NCBI GenBank assembly: GCA_005502805.1
Contig: SCMY01000015.1
Coordinates: forward strand, 62,001 to 126,000
Length of the DNA stretch: 64,000 bases
Direction of reading: 5' to 3'
DNA from: Rhizobiales bacterium 2SD
Lineage (GTDB): Bacteria; Pseudomonadota; Alphaproteobacteria; Rhizobiales; Beijerinckiaceae
In this document: positions 18,039-26,584 of the stretch, piece by piece
How the letters are laid out: each line of letters opens with the position of its first letter
Numbering within the stretch: position 1 is the first letter of the stretch
Notes under the pieces: generated by a model
What the model was told of the DNA's origin: nothing
Database searches by the model: none
What the model saw: only the letters and a program-made list of their open reading frames with translations
Program-made: the position numbers and the translations under genes

Positions 18039-18713
18039 GTGCCCGCAGCCCAGCCGACAGCCTCCCCCAGACAGAGGACCGACCGGCTGGTCATCGCCGT
18101 CGACGGGCCGGCGGCTTCCGGCAAGGGCACATTGGCGCGCCGGCTCGCGGCCCATTACGGCCTGCCCTACCTGGACACCGGCCTGCTCTACCGCATGGTC
18201 GCCCGGACCATGCTCGATGCCGGCGAGCCACTCGACGACGCCGAGGCTGCTGCGGCGAGCGCAGCGGGCTTCGACGATACGGCTATCGATGAATCACGGC
18301 TACGCGGCCGCGAGATCGGCGAGGCCGCCTCGGTGGTGGCGGCGATTCCCGCGGTCAGGCGCGCCCTGATCGACCGGCAGCGCCGCTTCGCTGCGGCAAG
18401 CGCCGGAGCCGTGCTGGACGGCCGCGACATCGGCACCGTGATCTGCCCCGACGCCACGGTGAAGCTCTTCGTCACAGCGACTCCGGAAGTGCGCGCCGCA
18501 CGCAGGCACAAGGAACTGGCGGGGCGGGGCGAGGCCGCGACACTCGATGGCATCCTGGCCGATATCCGCCGTCGCGACGCCAGGGATTCCGGCCGCGGCG
18601 ATGCGCCGCTGAAAGCGGCCGAGGATGCGGTGCAGCTCGACACCTCGGCGCTCGGCGTCGAGGAGGCCTTCCAGGCGGCGCTCGCCATCGTCGAGACCCG
18701 CAGACGCGGATAG
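18039..18713 (+). CDS. cmk: Cytidylate kinase
   Basis: The product has 224 aa from a GTG start. The P-loop is [16 protein letters not shown] (about 21-36), followed by [25 protein letters not shown] and [10 protein letters not shown], all conserved in CMP/dCMP kinases. It makes CDP and dCDP from CMP and dCMP with ATP. In many alphaproteobacteria cmk follows aroA and precedes rpsA. Here it stands alone, between the divergent FYDLN gene and the DUF1194 gene. A GACGAG sequence upstream of the GTG is a weak ribosome site. Confidence 0.95.
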   Translation: MPAAQPTASPRQRTDRLVIAVDGPAASGKGTLARRLAAHYGLPYLDTGLLYRMVARTMLDAGEPLDDAEAAAASAAGFDDTAIDESRLRGREIGEAASVVAAIPAVRRALIDRQRRFAAASAGAVLDGRDIGTVICPDATVKLFVTATPEVRAARRHKELAGRGEAATLDGILADIRRRDARDSGRGDAPLKAAEDAVQLDTSALGVEEAFQAALAIVETRRRG

Positions 18714-18896
18714 CCCCTGAGGGGTAGCGGTTTGCACGGATCGATGCCCATTTTTCCGGCTGATACTCGCGCTTTCGTGCTTTGCGCGAATCGAAACCGG
18801 GAGCAGACTTCGACGACATTCGTTTGAAGCCTGCCTTCGTCCGAAACCTGTCCTCCTTTCGGCGTCACGCTTCGACGACAGATGACGGAGGTTTCG

Positions 18897-19712
18897 ATGC
18901 GGCGCTGGCTGTTCGGTCTCTTTTGTCTCGCAGCAGCCGGGGCATGGCCCGCCTCGGCGCCCGATGCCCAGCAAGCGACCGCCCCGCCCGAGGAAGTCGA
19001 CGTCGCCTTGGTGCTGGCAGTCGATGTCTCGTATTCGATGGACCTCGACGAACTCGCTCTGCAGCGCAACGGCTATATCGAGGCGTTCCGCTCGAAGCAG
19101 CTGCACGACGCCATCGCCAAGGGCGCGATCGGCAAGATCGCCGTCACCTATTTCGAATGGGCGGGCGGGGACTTCCAGCACATCGTCAGGCCCTGGACGG
19201 TGATAGAGACGCCGCAATCGGCGATCGCCTTCGCCGAGGAACTGGGCGAGGCCCCGACCCGACGCGGGCGACGCACCTCGATCTCCGGCGCGATCGACCT
19301 CGCCGTCTCGCTGCTCGAGGCGAGCAACGTCACGCCGATGCGCCGCGTCATCGACATCTCCGGCGACGGCGCCAACAATGACGGGCGCCCAGTGACCGCT
19401 GCCCGCGATGCCGCTCGCGACAAGGGCATCTCCATCAACGGCCTGCCGGTGATGCTGAAGCAGGCGAGTTATTTCGACATCGACAATCTCGACGTCTACT
19501 ACGAGGACTGCGTCGTCACCGGCATCGGCGCCTTCGTGATCCCGATCCGCGAGCGCCACCAGTTCGTCGATGCGACACGGACCAAGCTGGTGCGCGAGAT
19601 CGCCGAGATGCCGGCAGGAGCTGAGGCCCTGATCCAGAAAGCGCAGGCCAAGGCGCCACGCGTCTCCTGCATGCAGGGTGAGCGGCAATGGCGCGACCGG
19701 ATGGGGAACTGA
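18897..19712 (+). CDS. DUF1194 family protein with von Willebrand A-like fold
   Basis: The product has 271 aa. A signal peptide (MRRWLFGLFCLAAAGAWPAS) is followed by VDVALVLAVDVSYSMDLDE, which holds a MIDAS-type DxSxS metal site, and by RVIDISGDGANNDG. The family is annotated as a vWA-like secreted protein of unknown role in Rhizobiales. The start at 18897 is chosen for GGAGG 5 bp upstream. It converges on the exporter gene with a 9-bp gap. Nothing nearby suggests a partner. Confidence 0.88.
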   Translation: MRRWLFGLFCLAAAGAWPASAPDAQQATAPPEEVDVALVLAVDVSYSMDLDELALQRNGYIEAFRSKQLHDAIAKGAIGKIAVTYFEWAGGDFQHIVRPWTVIETPQSAIAFAEELGEAPTRRGRRTSISGAIDLAVSLLEASNVTPMRRVIDISGDGANNDGRPVTAARDAARDKGISINGLPVMLKQASYFDIDNLDVYYEDCVVTGIGAFVIPIRERHQFVDATRTKLVREIAEMPAGAEALIQKAQAKAPRVSCMQGERQWRDRMGN

Positions 19713-19721
19713 CGAGTCTCG

Positions 19722-20918
19722 TCACGCCCTGCCGGCGCGGACCGCGGCGCTGGCGTGGAAGAGGATGAGCGTCGCTATGCCGATCACCGACATCACGATC
19801 GGCAAGGGCAATGCGGTGCCCTTGAGCAGATGTCCGACGAGCAAGCCGACGCAGGCTGCGAACAGCATCTGGCACAGGCCGGTCAGGGACGATGCCGCCC
19901 CTGCCCGCTCCGGAAATGGCATCATGGCGGCGGCCTGGGCCTGCGGCATGGTCAGGCCGATGCCGCAGGCATAGAGCGCCATCGGCACGATGACGCCGAA
20001 CGGCCCGCCGAAGCCGGTCGCGACGCAAAGCAGCATGGCGAGCCCGCCAGCCGCGAGGCAGGCGACGCCGAGCCCGATCACGCCATCGAGGCCGCGCCGT
20101 CCGACCAGGCGCTGTGCGATGATCGTGCCGAAGATGAAGCCGAGCACGGCGCAGCCGAAGGACAGGCCATAGGCCGGCGCCGACAGGCCATAGACCCCCA
20201 TCAGCACGAAGGACGAGCCGGAGATGAAGGCGAAGAGACCGGCATAGGCGAGCGAGGTCAGCGCGACATAAACGCGGTAGGCGCGGTTGCGAAGCAGCAA
20301 CCGGTAACCGCGCAGGATCGCGGGAAGCGACAGGCCGTCCGGCGAGCGCTGGCGTAGCGTCTCCGGCAGAATCGTCACGATGATGGCGAGCATCGCGAGC
20401 GCGAAGATCAGCGAGGCCAGGAAGGTCGAGCGCCAGCCGAAGGTATTCTGCAGCACGCCGCCGATCACCGGCGCGATCGCCGGGACGAGGCCCATGATCA
20501 TACCCATGCGGGCGAGCTCGCGGCCGGCGCGCGGCCCCTCGTAGAGATCGCGCACCATGGCACGGCCGAGCACGATCGGCCCGGAGGCGCCGACCGCCTG
20601 GGCGAAACGGGCGCCGATCAGCGCCTCGATCGAGGGCGCGAAGGCGCAGGCGAGCGTCATCACGATGAACAGGCCGAGGCCGATCATCAGCACCGGCCTG
20701 CGGCCGAGTCGGTCCGAGAGCGGCCCCCAGATGATCTGGCCGGCGGCATAGCCGAACAGGAAGGCCGATAGCGTCGCCTGCGCGCCGGCGAAATCGGTAC
20801 CCATCACCCGCGCGATCTCAGGGAGCGAGGGCAGATAGAAATCGGTCGAGAGCGGGCCGAGCGCCGTCAGCATGGCGAGGACGGCGGTCATCGCCAGCGT
20901 GTCGGGGCGCAAGGGCAT
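19722..20918 (-). CDS. Bcr/CflA family multidrug efflux MFS transporter
   Basis: The product has 398 aa with 12 predicted membrane helices. STDFYLPSLPEIARVMG in the first loop and WGPLSDRLGRRPVL in the loop between helices 2 and 3 identify the drug:proton antiporter group of Bcr/CflA. It is predicted to export drugs or metabolites such as bicyclomycin-like compounds or sulfonamides; the real substrate is unknown. The start codon ATG is at 20918. A transposon-like repeat lies in its upstream region. Confidence 0.92.
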   Translation of the reverse strand: MPLRPDTLAMTAVLAMLTALGPLSTDFYLPSLPEIARVMGTDFAGAQATLSAFLFGYAAGQIIWGPLSDRLGRRPVLMIGLGLFIVMTLACAFAPSIEALIGARFAQAVGASGPIVLGRAMVRDLYEGPRAGRELARMGMIMGLVPAIAPVIGGVLQNTFGWRSTFLASLIFALAMLAIIVTILPETLRQRSPDGLSLPAILRGYRLLLRNRAYRVYVALTSLAYAGLFAFISGSSFVLMGVYGLSAPAYGLSFGCAVLGFIFGTIIAQRLVGRRGLDGVIGLGVACLAAGGLAMLLCVATGFGGPFGVIVPMALYACGIGLTMPQAQAAAMMPFPERAGAASSLTGLCQMLFAACVGLLVGHLLKGTALPLPIVMSVIGIATLILFHASAAVRAGRA

Positions 20919-20975
20919 CAGGACTTCCTTCGGATGCCGCGTTTAGACCAAGTCGAAGCACGGCGAAACCGCGCC

Positions 20976-21098
20976 GTCATTGCGCGAAGCGCAGCGACGA
21001 AGCGATCCCGCGGGAAGCCGGGCTCCGCCGCCCCTCAATTGCTTCGCGGAGCCTGCCCTCGGGCTTGCCGAGGGCAGGCTCCGGGAGCTCGCAATGAC
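20976..21098. repeat. MITE/REP-like intergenic element with GTCATTGCG ends and an inner 15-bp hairpin
   Basis: The element starts GTCATTGCG and ends CGCAATGAC, perfect 9-bp terminal inverted repeats. Inside, GGAGCCTGCCCTCGG (21048-21062) and CCGAGGGCAGGCTCC (21068-21082) form a perfect 15-bp stem with a 5-nt loop. The GAAGCGnAGCGACGAAGCGATC block near the left end is typical of dispersed repeats in Rhizobiales. It lies 10 bp beyond the antiporter stop and may end that transcript. Confidence 0.8.
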
Positions 21099-21108
21099 AG
21101 GCGAATGC

Positions 21109-22518
21109 TCAGCGGAAGAAGATCAGCGTCTGCAGCAGGAACAGCGGCACGAGGATGGCGCCCGACCAGAGCATGTAGCCGAAGAAGCTCGGCATCGCGA
21201 CCTTCCGATCCTTGGCGATGGCATAGACCATGAAATTCGGGGCGTTGCCGATATAGGAGTTGGCGCCCATGAAGACCGCGCCGGCCGAGATCGCGGTCAG
21301 CGTCAGCGCGCCAGTCGTCATCAGCATCTTGGGGTCGCCGCCGGCGAGCTCGAAGAAGACGAGATAGGTCGGGGCGTTGTCGAGGAAGGAGGAGAGCGCG
21401 CCGGTCAGCCAGAAATAGGCGACATTGTTCGCGCTGCCATCGGCATTGCTGACGAGCGCGACGAGCGGCGCGAAGGCGCCGTTGCGGCCGGCCTGGAGCA
21501 TGGCCAGCACCGGAATGATGCAGGCGAAGATGCCGGCGAAGAGCTTGGCGACCTCCTTGATCGGCCCCCAGCTGAACTCATTGCCGGCGCGCACCGGCTT
21601 CGGCGTCAGCGCGAGCGAGAGACCGGCCAGCGCCAGCAGGACGAGATCGCGCACGACGTTCTGCAATTCGACATGCACGCCATGGATGTTGAAGACGACT
21701 CCCGGCTTCCAGTTGGCCGACATCAGGATGGCGAGGATGACGCCGCCGAGCAGGAGAATATTGACCTTGCCGAAGAGCTTGATGGCGCGGTCCGGCGTCG
21801 GGTCGCGCAGGGGCGGATAGTTCTCCTCCTTGCGGAAGAACCAGCTGTCGAGCGCGTAGAACAAAGCAAGCAGGACGGCGACGGCGAACAATGTCTCCGG
21901 CAGCAGGTGCGTCGTCGTCCAGAAGAAGGAGACGCCGCGCAGGAAGCCGAGGAAGAGCGGCGGGTCGCCGAGCGGCGTCAACGATCCCCCGATATTCGAG
22001 ACCAGGAAGATGAAGAAGACGACGACATGGACGTTGAAGCGCCGGTCGTCATTCGCGCGCAGCACCGGACGGATCATGATGATCGAGGCGCCGGTGGTGC
22101 CGACGAAGCTCGCCATCAGTGTACCGATCGCGAGCAGCACCGTATTGGTCGCCGGGGTGCCGTGCAGGTTGCCGGTGATCAGGATGCCGCCAGCGATGGT
22201 GAACAGCGCGAAGAGCAGGATGATGAAGGGGATGTATTCGAGCAGCGCGGTATGCAGCAGCGCGCCGAGCGCCGGATCAAAGCCGCGGAACAGGACGAGC
22301 GGCACCACCACCAGCACAGCCCAGAAGGCGGCGAACTTGCCGTAGTTCAGCTCCCAGAAATGCGGGAACAACACCGGTCCGAGCGCGATCGAAAGCAGCA
22401 TGCCGGCGAAGGGCAGGGCCCAGGCGACACCCATGGTCGCACCGCCGATGTCGCCGGCAGCGAAGGCCGCCTCAGGAAGCAGGGCAAATAGAAGCGCCGC
22501 ACCGGTGAGCTTCAGCAT
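21109..22518 (-). CDS. Na+/H+ antiporter, NhaD/ArsB-like family
   Basis: The product has 469 aa with about 12 hydrophobic segments. GNLHGTPATNTVLLAIGT, NIGGSLTPLGDPPLFLGFLRGV and SSFLDNAPTYLVFFELAGG are the conserved inverted-repeat motifs of the NhaD group in the ion transporter superfamily. It should exchange cytoplasmic sodium for external protons at the inner membrane. The ATG at 22518 begins a hydrophobic leader. It is monocistronic; the exporter gene downstream is separated by a repeat element. Confidence 0.88.
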   Translation of the reverse strand: MLKLTGAALLFALLPEAAFAAGDIGGATMGVAWALPFAGMLLSIALGPVLFPHFWELNYGKFAAFWAVLVVVPLVLFRGFDPALGALLHTALLEYIPFIILLFALFTIAGGILITGNLHGTPATNTVLLAIGTLMASFVGTTGASIIMIRPVLRANDDRRFNVHVVVFFIFLVSNIGGSLTPLGDPPLFLGFLRGVSFFWTTTHLLPETLFAVAVLLALFYALDSWFFRKEENYPPLRDPTPDRAIKLFGKVNILLLGGVILAILMSANWKPGVVFNIHGVHVELQNVVRDLVLLALAGLSLALTPKPVRAGNEFSWGPIKEVAKLFAGIFACIIPVLAMLQAGRNGAFAPLVALVSNADGSANNVAYFWLTGALSSFLDNAPTYLVFFELAGGDPKMLMTTGALTLTAISAGAVFMGANSYIGNAPNFMVYAIAKDRKVAMPSFFGYMLWSGAILVPLFLLQTLIFFR

Positions 22519-22668
22519 CGGTTCCAGATTCCCCCGAAGCGCGCTTGGCGCGTGCTTTTCATCGTGATTTCTTCGGGCTGGTTATAGCAAGGCCATGTCG
22601 CGGGCAATCGCGCCTCTCCGCGAGGACCCGCCGAGTGCCGCAGCTTGCGGCAATCCAAGGGGATGTCG

Positions 22669-23121
22669 ATGCGCCTGCTCTTGTTGGTGGCTGGAGTGGC
22701 GGCCTTGTTTGGACCGTCCGGATCAGCTCGAGCTCAGATCGTGATCGAAGAGATCCGTGCCCAGCTTTTCCTCGAGCATTCGGGCCGTCTCTCCGAGAAT
22801 ATCATCGGAACGGACAGGGGCTTTTTCAACGTCGTGATCGGTGGCAGCATCGACGAGCCGGCCAGCAGCGTGCTGGTGACGCTGGCCTTCATCGCTCCGC
22901 GCAAGGACAGCTCTCCGGCCAGGGTCACCGTCAGGCAGAAAACGAAGACCGGCGAGCGGCTCCTGTTCCGGCGCGACTATGCCGGTTTCCTCTTCGGCGA
23001 GGATGGCCGCGCCTACAAGAGCTTCCTCCTCGAGAACGCCACCTGCCTTCCGCTCGTCATCGCTGTCCAGGCCGGCCGGTCCAGCAAGACCGCGACACTC
23101 AATTTCCGATGCGGGGAGTAG
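22669..23121 (+). CDS. Secreted hypothetical protein, 150 aa
   Basis: I do not recognise this family. MRLLLLVAGVAALFGPSGSARA is a clear signal peptide. The mature part has one cysteine pair (NATCLP and NFRCGE) that could form a disulfide, and an alternating pattern (VLVTLAFIAP, ARVTVRQKT) suggesting a beta-sandwich. The start at 22669 is chosen because AAGGGG lies 6 bp upstream; an ATG two codons earlier is too close to it. It is a single gene between a divergent antiporter and an amidotransferase. The periplasm is the likely location. Confidence 0.75.
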   Translation: MRLLLLVAGVAALFGPSGSARAQIVIEEIRAQLFLEHSGRLSENIIGTDRGFFNVVIGGSIDEPASSVLVTLAFIAPRKDSSPARVTVRQKTKTGERLLFRRDYAGFLFGEDGRAYKSFLLENATCLPLVIAVQAGRSSKTATLNFRCGE

Positions 23122-23249
23122 ATAGCGCACCAGCCTTCAGGCAAGCGCGCGCTTCGACCGAGGGCGGAGACGAATCATTATGCCGACATTCATTCTCATG
23201 GAATAATCTTCTCCTGCGGCGTCCCGCCCGCAGCTGATTCGGGACCACC

Positions 23250-24038
23250 ATGTGCCGTTTCCTCGCCTATGCCGGCGCCCCGGTCTTCCTCGAGGACTTC
23301 ATCGCCTCGCCCTGCCATTCGCTGATCCACCAGTCGCTCCATGCCGAGGAGGCCAAGACTGGCACCAATGGCGACGGCTTCGGCGTCGGCTGGTATGGCG
23401 AGCGGGCCGAGCCCGGCCAGTATCGCGAGATCAGGCCGGCCTGGTCGGATGAGAACCTGCTCTCGATCGCGCGCCTGGTGCGCTCGCATCTCTTCTTTGC
23501 GCATGTGCGCGCCGCGACCGGCACCGCCTCGACGCGGGCGAACTGCCATCCCTTCGTCCATGGCCAGCATCTGTTCATGCATAACGGCCAGATCGGCGGC
23601 TATGCCGTGATCAAGCGCCGGCTCGAAAGCCTGATCCCCGATGCGCTCTATGACGCCCGTGTCGGCACCACCGATTCGGAAGCCTTGTTCCTGCTGGCGC
23701 TGGCTCGCATCGCTGAGGGCGCAGCGCCCGGCGATGCCCTGGCGGGAGCGCTCGGCGATGCGCTCGCGCTGATGCAGGAAGCGGGCGTCAAGGAGCCGCT
23801 GCGCTGCGCCGCCGCGCTCGCCGACGGCGAGACGATCCATGCCGTGCGCTGGTCGTCCGATCCGAAGCCGCCGACGCTCTATGTCTGCAATCGCGGCGAT
23901 GCGGTGGTGATCGCCTCCGAGCCGGTCGATGCCGCTCGGGACTGCTGGCAGGCCCTGCCCTGCAACACATTGGTCTCGGTGAAAGCTGGCACGGTCAGCA
24001 TGACGCCGTTCGAGGTCGGACTGCGGCAGGCGGCCTGA
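23250..24038 (+). CDS. Class II glutamine amidotransferase (YafJ-like)
   Basis: The product has 262 aa. Cys2 after the start methionine is the N-terminal nucleophile (MCRFLAYAG). NGDGFGVGWYG, FAHVRAATG, NCHPFV and FMHNGQIGG are the glutaminase-site motifs. It should release ammonia from glutamine for an unknown acceptor; no synthetase domain is attached and none is encoded beside it. YafJ and EgtC belong to this group, and the lack of ergothioneine genes here argues for YafJ-like. It is followed 43 bp later by hrpB on the same strand. Confidence 0.9.
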   Translation: MCRFLAYAGAPVFLEDFIASPCHSLIHQSLHAEEAKTGTNGDGFGVGWYGERAEPGQYREIRPAWSDENLLSIARLVRSHLFFAHVRAATGTASTRANCHPFVHGQHLFMHNGQIGGYAVIKRRLESLIPDALYDARVGTTDSEALFLLALARIAEGAAPGDALAGALGDALALMQEAGVKEPLRCAAALADGETIHAVRWSSDPKPPTLYVCNRGDAVVIASEPVDAARDCWQALPCNTLVSVKAGTVSMTPFEVGLRQAA

Positions 24039-24081
24039 GCCGACTTGCACCACGCCGCCGCCTGCGCCACATCGCAGGCAC

Positions 24082-26580
24082 ATGCGCGCCTTCGACACAG
24101 CCCTCCCGATCGACGCGGCTCTCGACGCTCTCGCCAGTTCGCTGCGCGAGAAGCAGAATGCCGTGCTCGTCGCCCCGCCCGGCGCCGGCAAGACGACGCG
24201 CGTGCCGCTCGCGCTGCTCGACGAGCCCTGGACCAAGGGCGGCAAGCTGATCGTGCTGGAGCCGCGGCGGCTCGCGGCCCGCGGCGCGGCCAATCGCATG
24301 GCGCAGACATTGGGCGAGCGTGTCGGCGAGACGGTCGGCCTGCGCGTCAGGCTCGGCTCCAAGATCGGGCTGAAGACGCGGATCGAGGTCGTCACCGAAG
24401 GCGTCTTCGCAAGGATGATTCTCGACGATCCCACGCTCGACGGCGTCGCCGCCGTGCTGTTCGACGAATTCCACGAGCGCTCGCTCGATGCCGATTTCGG
24501 GCTGGCGCTGGCGCTCGATGCCCAGGCCGGCCTGCGCGAGGACCTGCGCATCCTGGTGATGTCAGCGACACTGGACGGCGCACGCGTCGCGAAGCTGCTC
24601 GGCGACGCCGAAGTGATCGAGAGCGACGGCCGCGCCTACCCGGTCGAGACACGCTATCTCGGCCGTGACCCGCTGAAGCGGATCGAGGATCAGGTCACAG
24701 AGGCCGTGCTGCAGGCGTTGAACGAGCAGGCCGGCTCGCTGCTGGTCTTCCTGCCCGGGCAAGGCGAGATCCGCCGTGTCGAGGAGCGCCTGCGCGAGAA
24801 GATCCGCGATCCCGCCATCGAGATCGCACCGCTCTATGGCGCGCTCGACCAGGCCGAGCAGGACCGCGCCGTGCTGCCGGCACCCAGGGCTAAGCGCAAG
24901 GTCGTGCTGGCGACCTCGATCGCCGAGACCTCTCTGACGATCGAGGGCGTGCGCGTCGTGATCGATTCAGGCCTTGCCCGCGTGCCGCTCTACGAGCCCG
25001 ATATCGGCGTCACCCGCCTCGTCACCCAGCGCGCCAGCCGGGCGGCCGCCGACCAGCGCCGCGGCCGCGCCGGCCGCACCGAGCCCGGTATCTGCTACCG
25101 GCTCTGGGAGGAGGCGGCGAATGGCGCGCTCGAGGCCTTCGCTCGCCCCGAAATCCTCTCGGCCGACCTCGCGCCGCTTCTGCTCGACTGCGCCGCCTGG
25201 GGCGTCTCCGATCCGACCACGCTGTCCTTCCTCGATCCACCGCCTGCGCCGGCGCTGAAGGAGGCGCGGACGCTACTGGGCGATCTCGATGCGCTCGACC
25301 AGGACGGGCGCATCACCGATGACGGCAAGGCGTTGCAAGGTCTGCCGCTGCCGCCGCGATTGGCGCATATGGTCGTCGGCGCAGCGCATCATCGCCAAAG
25401 CGAGCCGGCCGCCCTGCTGGCGGCTCTTCTGGTCGAGCGCGGGCTCGGCGGCGATGCGATCGATCTTTCCGAACGTCTGGAGCGCTTCGGCCGCGAGCGC
25501 GGCGGCCGTGCCTCCGACATGCGCCGCCTCGCCGAGGGTTGGGCCAGGCAAGCGGCGAGCAGGATCAAGGCCGGCGCGGAGCAACCGCACTCGCCTGGGT
25601 TCCTGCTGGGCCTCGCCTTTCCCGACCGCGTCGCCAAGGCGCGCCAGCCCGGCTCCGGCCAGTATCTGCTCGCCAATGGCCGTGGCGCGACGCTCGAACC
25701 CGGCCAGAGGCTGGCGCGCGAGCCCTATCTCGTCGTCGGCGAGATGACCGGTAGCGCCCAGCAGGCTCGCATCCTCAGCGCCGTCGCGATCAGCGAGACC
25801 GAGATCGCCGCGCTCGCCGCCTCCGGCCTGATCCGGATCGGCCTGTCCGAACGCAACGAGACCGTGTTCGACCGGCAGGCGCGGGCGCTCCGGACCCGCG
25901 CTGCCCGCAAATACGGCTCGCTGGTGCTGGCCGAGCGCCCCTTGCCGGTCGAGGCCTCCCCAGAGAATGCGGAAGTTCTGGCGAAGGGCGTCGCGGCGCT
26001 CGGCATCGAGATGCTGCCCTGGAGCAAGGGGCAGACGCAGTTGCGCGAGCGCGTCGCCTTCCTGCGCGCGGCCGAAGGCGAGGATGCCGGCTGGCTCGAT
26101 CTCTCGGATGGCGGCCTGGCCGAGAACGTCTCGGACTGGCTCGCACCGCATATCGTTGGTCGCAACTCGCTGGCAGCAATCACGGCGGGCGATCTCGACG
26201 CGGCGCTCGCAACCCTGTTGCCCTGGGAGCTGAAGCGGCGGCTCGACGCGGAGGCGCCAACTCATTTTACGGCGCCGACCGGCTCGCAGCTCGCGGTCGA
26301 TTACGGCGCCGAGGCCGGGCCGACGATCTCGGTCCGGGTGCAGGAGCTCTACGGGCTGGCGCAGCACCCCGCGCTCGCCGGCGGGCGGGTGCCACTCGTA
26401 CTGGAGCTGCTCTCGCCGGCGCACCGGCCGATCCAGGTGACACGCGACCTGCCGGGCTTCTGGCGCGGCTCCTGGGCTGCGGTGAAGAGCGAGATGAAGG
26501 GACGCTATCCACGTCATCCCTGGCCGGACGATCCCGCCGCGGCAACAGCAACGACCCGCGCCAAGCCGCGCGGGACATAA
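24082..26580 (+). CDS. hrpB: ATP-dependent helicase HrpB
   Basis: The product has 832 aa, the expected length. DEAH/RHA-type motifs are PPGAGKTTRVPLALL (I), FDEFHERSLDADFGLAL (II), MSATLDG (III), and QRRGRAGRTEPGICYRLW (VI), with a C-terminal HrpB domain ending near ITRDLPGFWRGSW. HrpB is a predicted RNA helicase whose physiological role is poorly defined. It is co-directional with the amidotransferase and converges on the PBP1A gene with a 4-bp gap. Confidence 0.95.
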   Translation: MRAFDTALPIDAALDALASSLREKQNAVLVAPPGAGKTTRVPLALLDEPWTKGGKLIVLEPRRLAARGAANRMAQTLGERVGETVGLRVRLGSKIGLKTRIEVVTEGVFARMILDDPTLDGVAAVLFDEFHERSLDADFGLALALDAQAGLREDLRILVMSATLDGARVAKLLGDAEVIESDGRAYPVETRYLGRDPLKRIEDQVTEAVLQALNEQAGSLLVFLPGQGEIRRVEERLREKIRDPAIEIAPLYGALDQAEQDRAVLPAPRAKRKVVLATSIAETSLTIEGVRVVIDSGLARVPLYEPDIGVTRLVTQRASRAAADQRRGRAGRTEPGICYRLWEEAANGALEAFARPEILSADLAPLLLDCAAWGVSDPTTLSFLDPPPAPALKEARTLLGDLDALDQDGRITDDGKALQGLPLPPRLAHMVVGAAHHRQSEPAALLAALLVERGLGGDAIDLSERLERFGRERGGRASDMRRLAEGWARQAASRIKAGAEQPHSPGFLLGLAFPDRVAKARQPGSGQYLLANGRGATLEPGQRLAREPYLVVGEMTGSAQQARILSAVAISETEIAALAASGLIRIGLSERNETVFDRQARALRTRAARKYGSLVLAERPLPVEASPENAEVLAKGVAALGIEMLPWSKGQTQLRERVAFLRAAEGEDAGWLDLSDGGLAENVSDWLAPHIVGRNSLAAITAGDLDAALATLLPWELKRRLDAEAPTHFTAPTGSQLAVDYGAEAGPTISVRVQELYGLAQHPALAGGRVPLVLELLSPAHRPIQVTRDLPGFWRGSWAAVKSEMKGRYPRHPWPDDPAAATATTRAKPRGT

Positions 26581-26584
26581 GGCG

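Noticed and set aside
18714-18727. CCCCTGAGGGG after cmk
   Set aside because: Too short and without a T-tract; not a convincing terminator.
20980-22491. 503-codon open frame on the plus strand, very rich in E, Q and R
   Set aside because: Antisense to the antiporter membrane helices; composition is the complement of hydrophobic codons.
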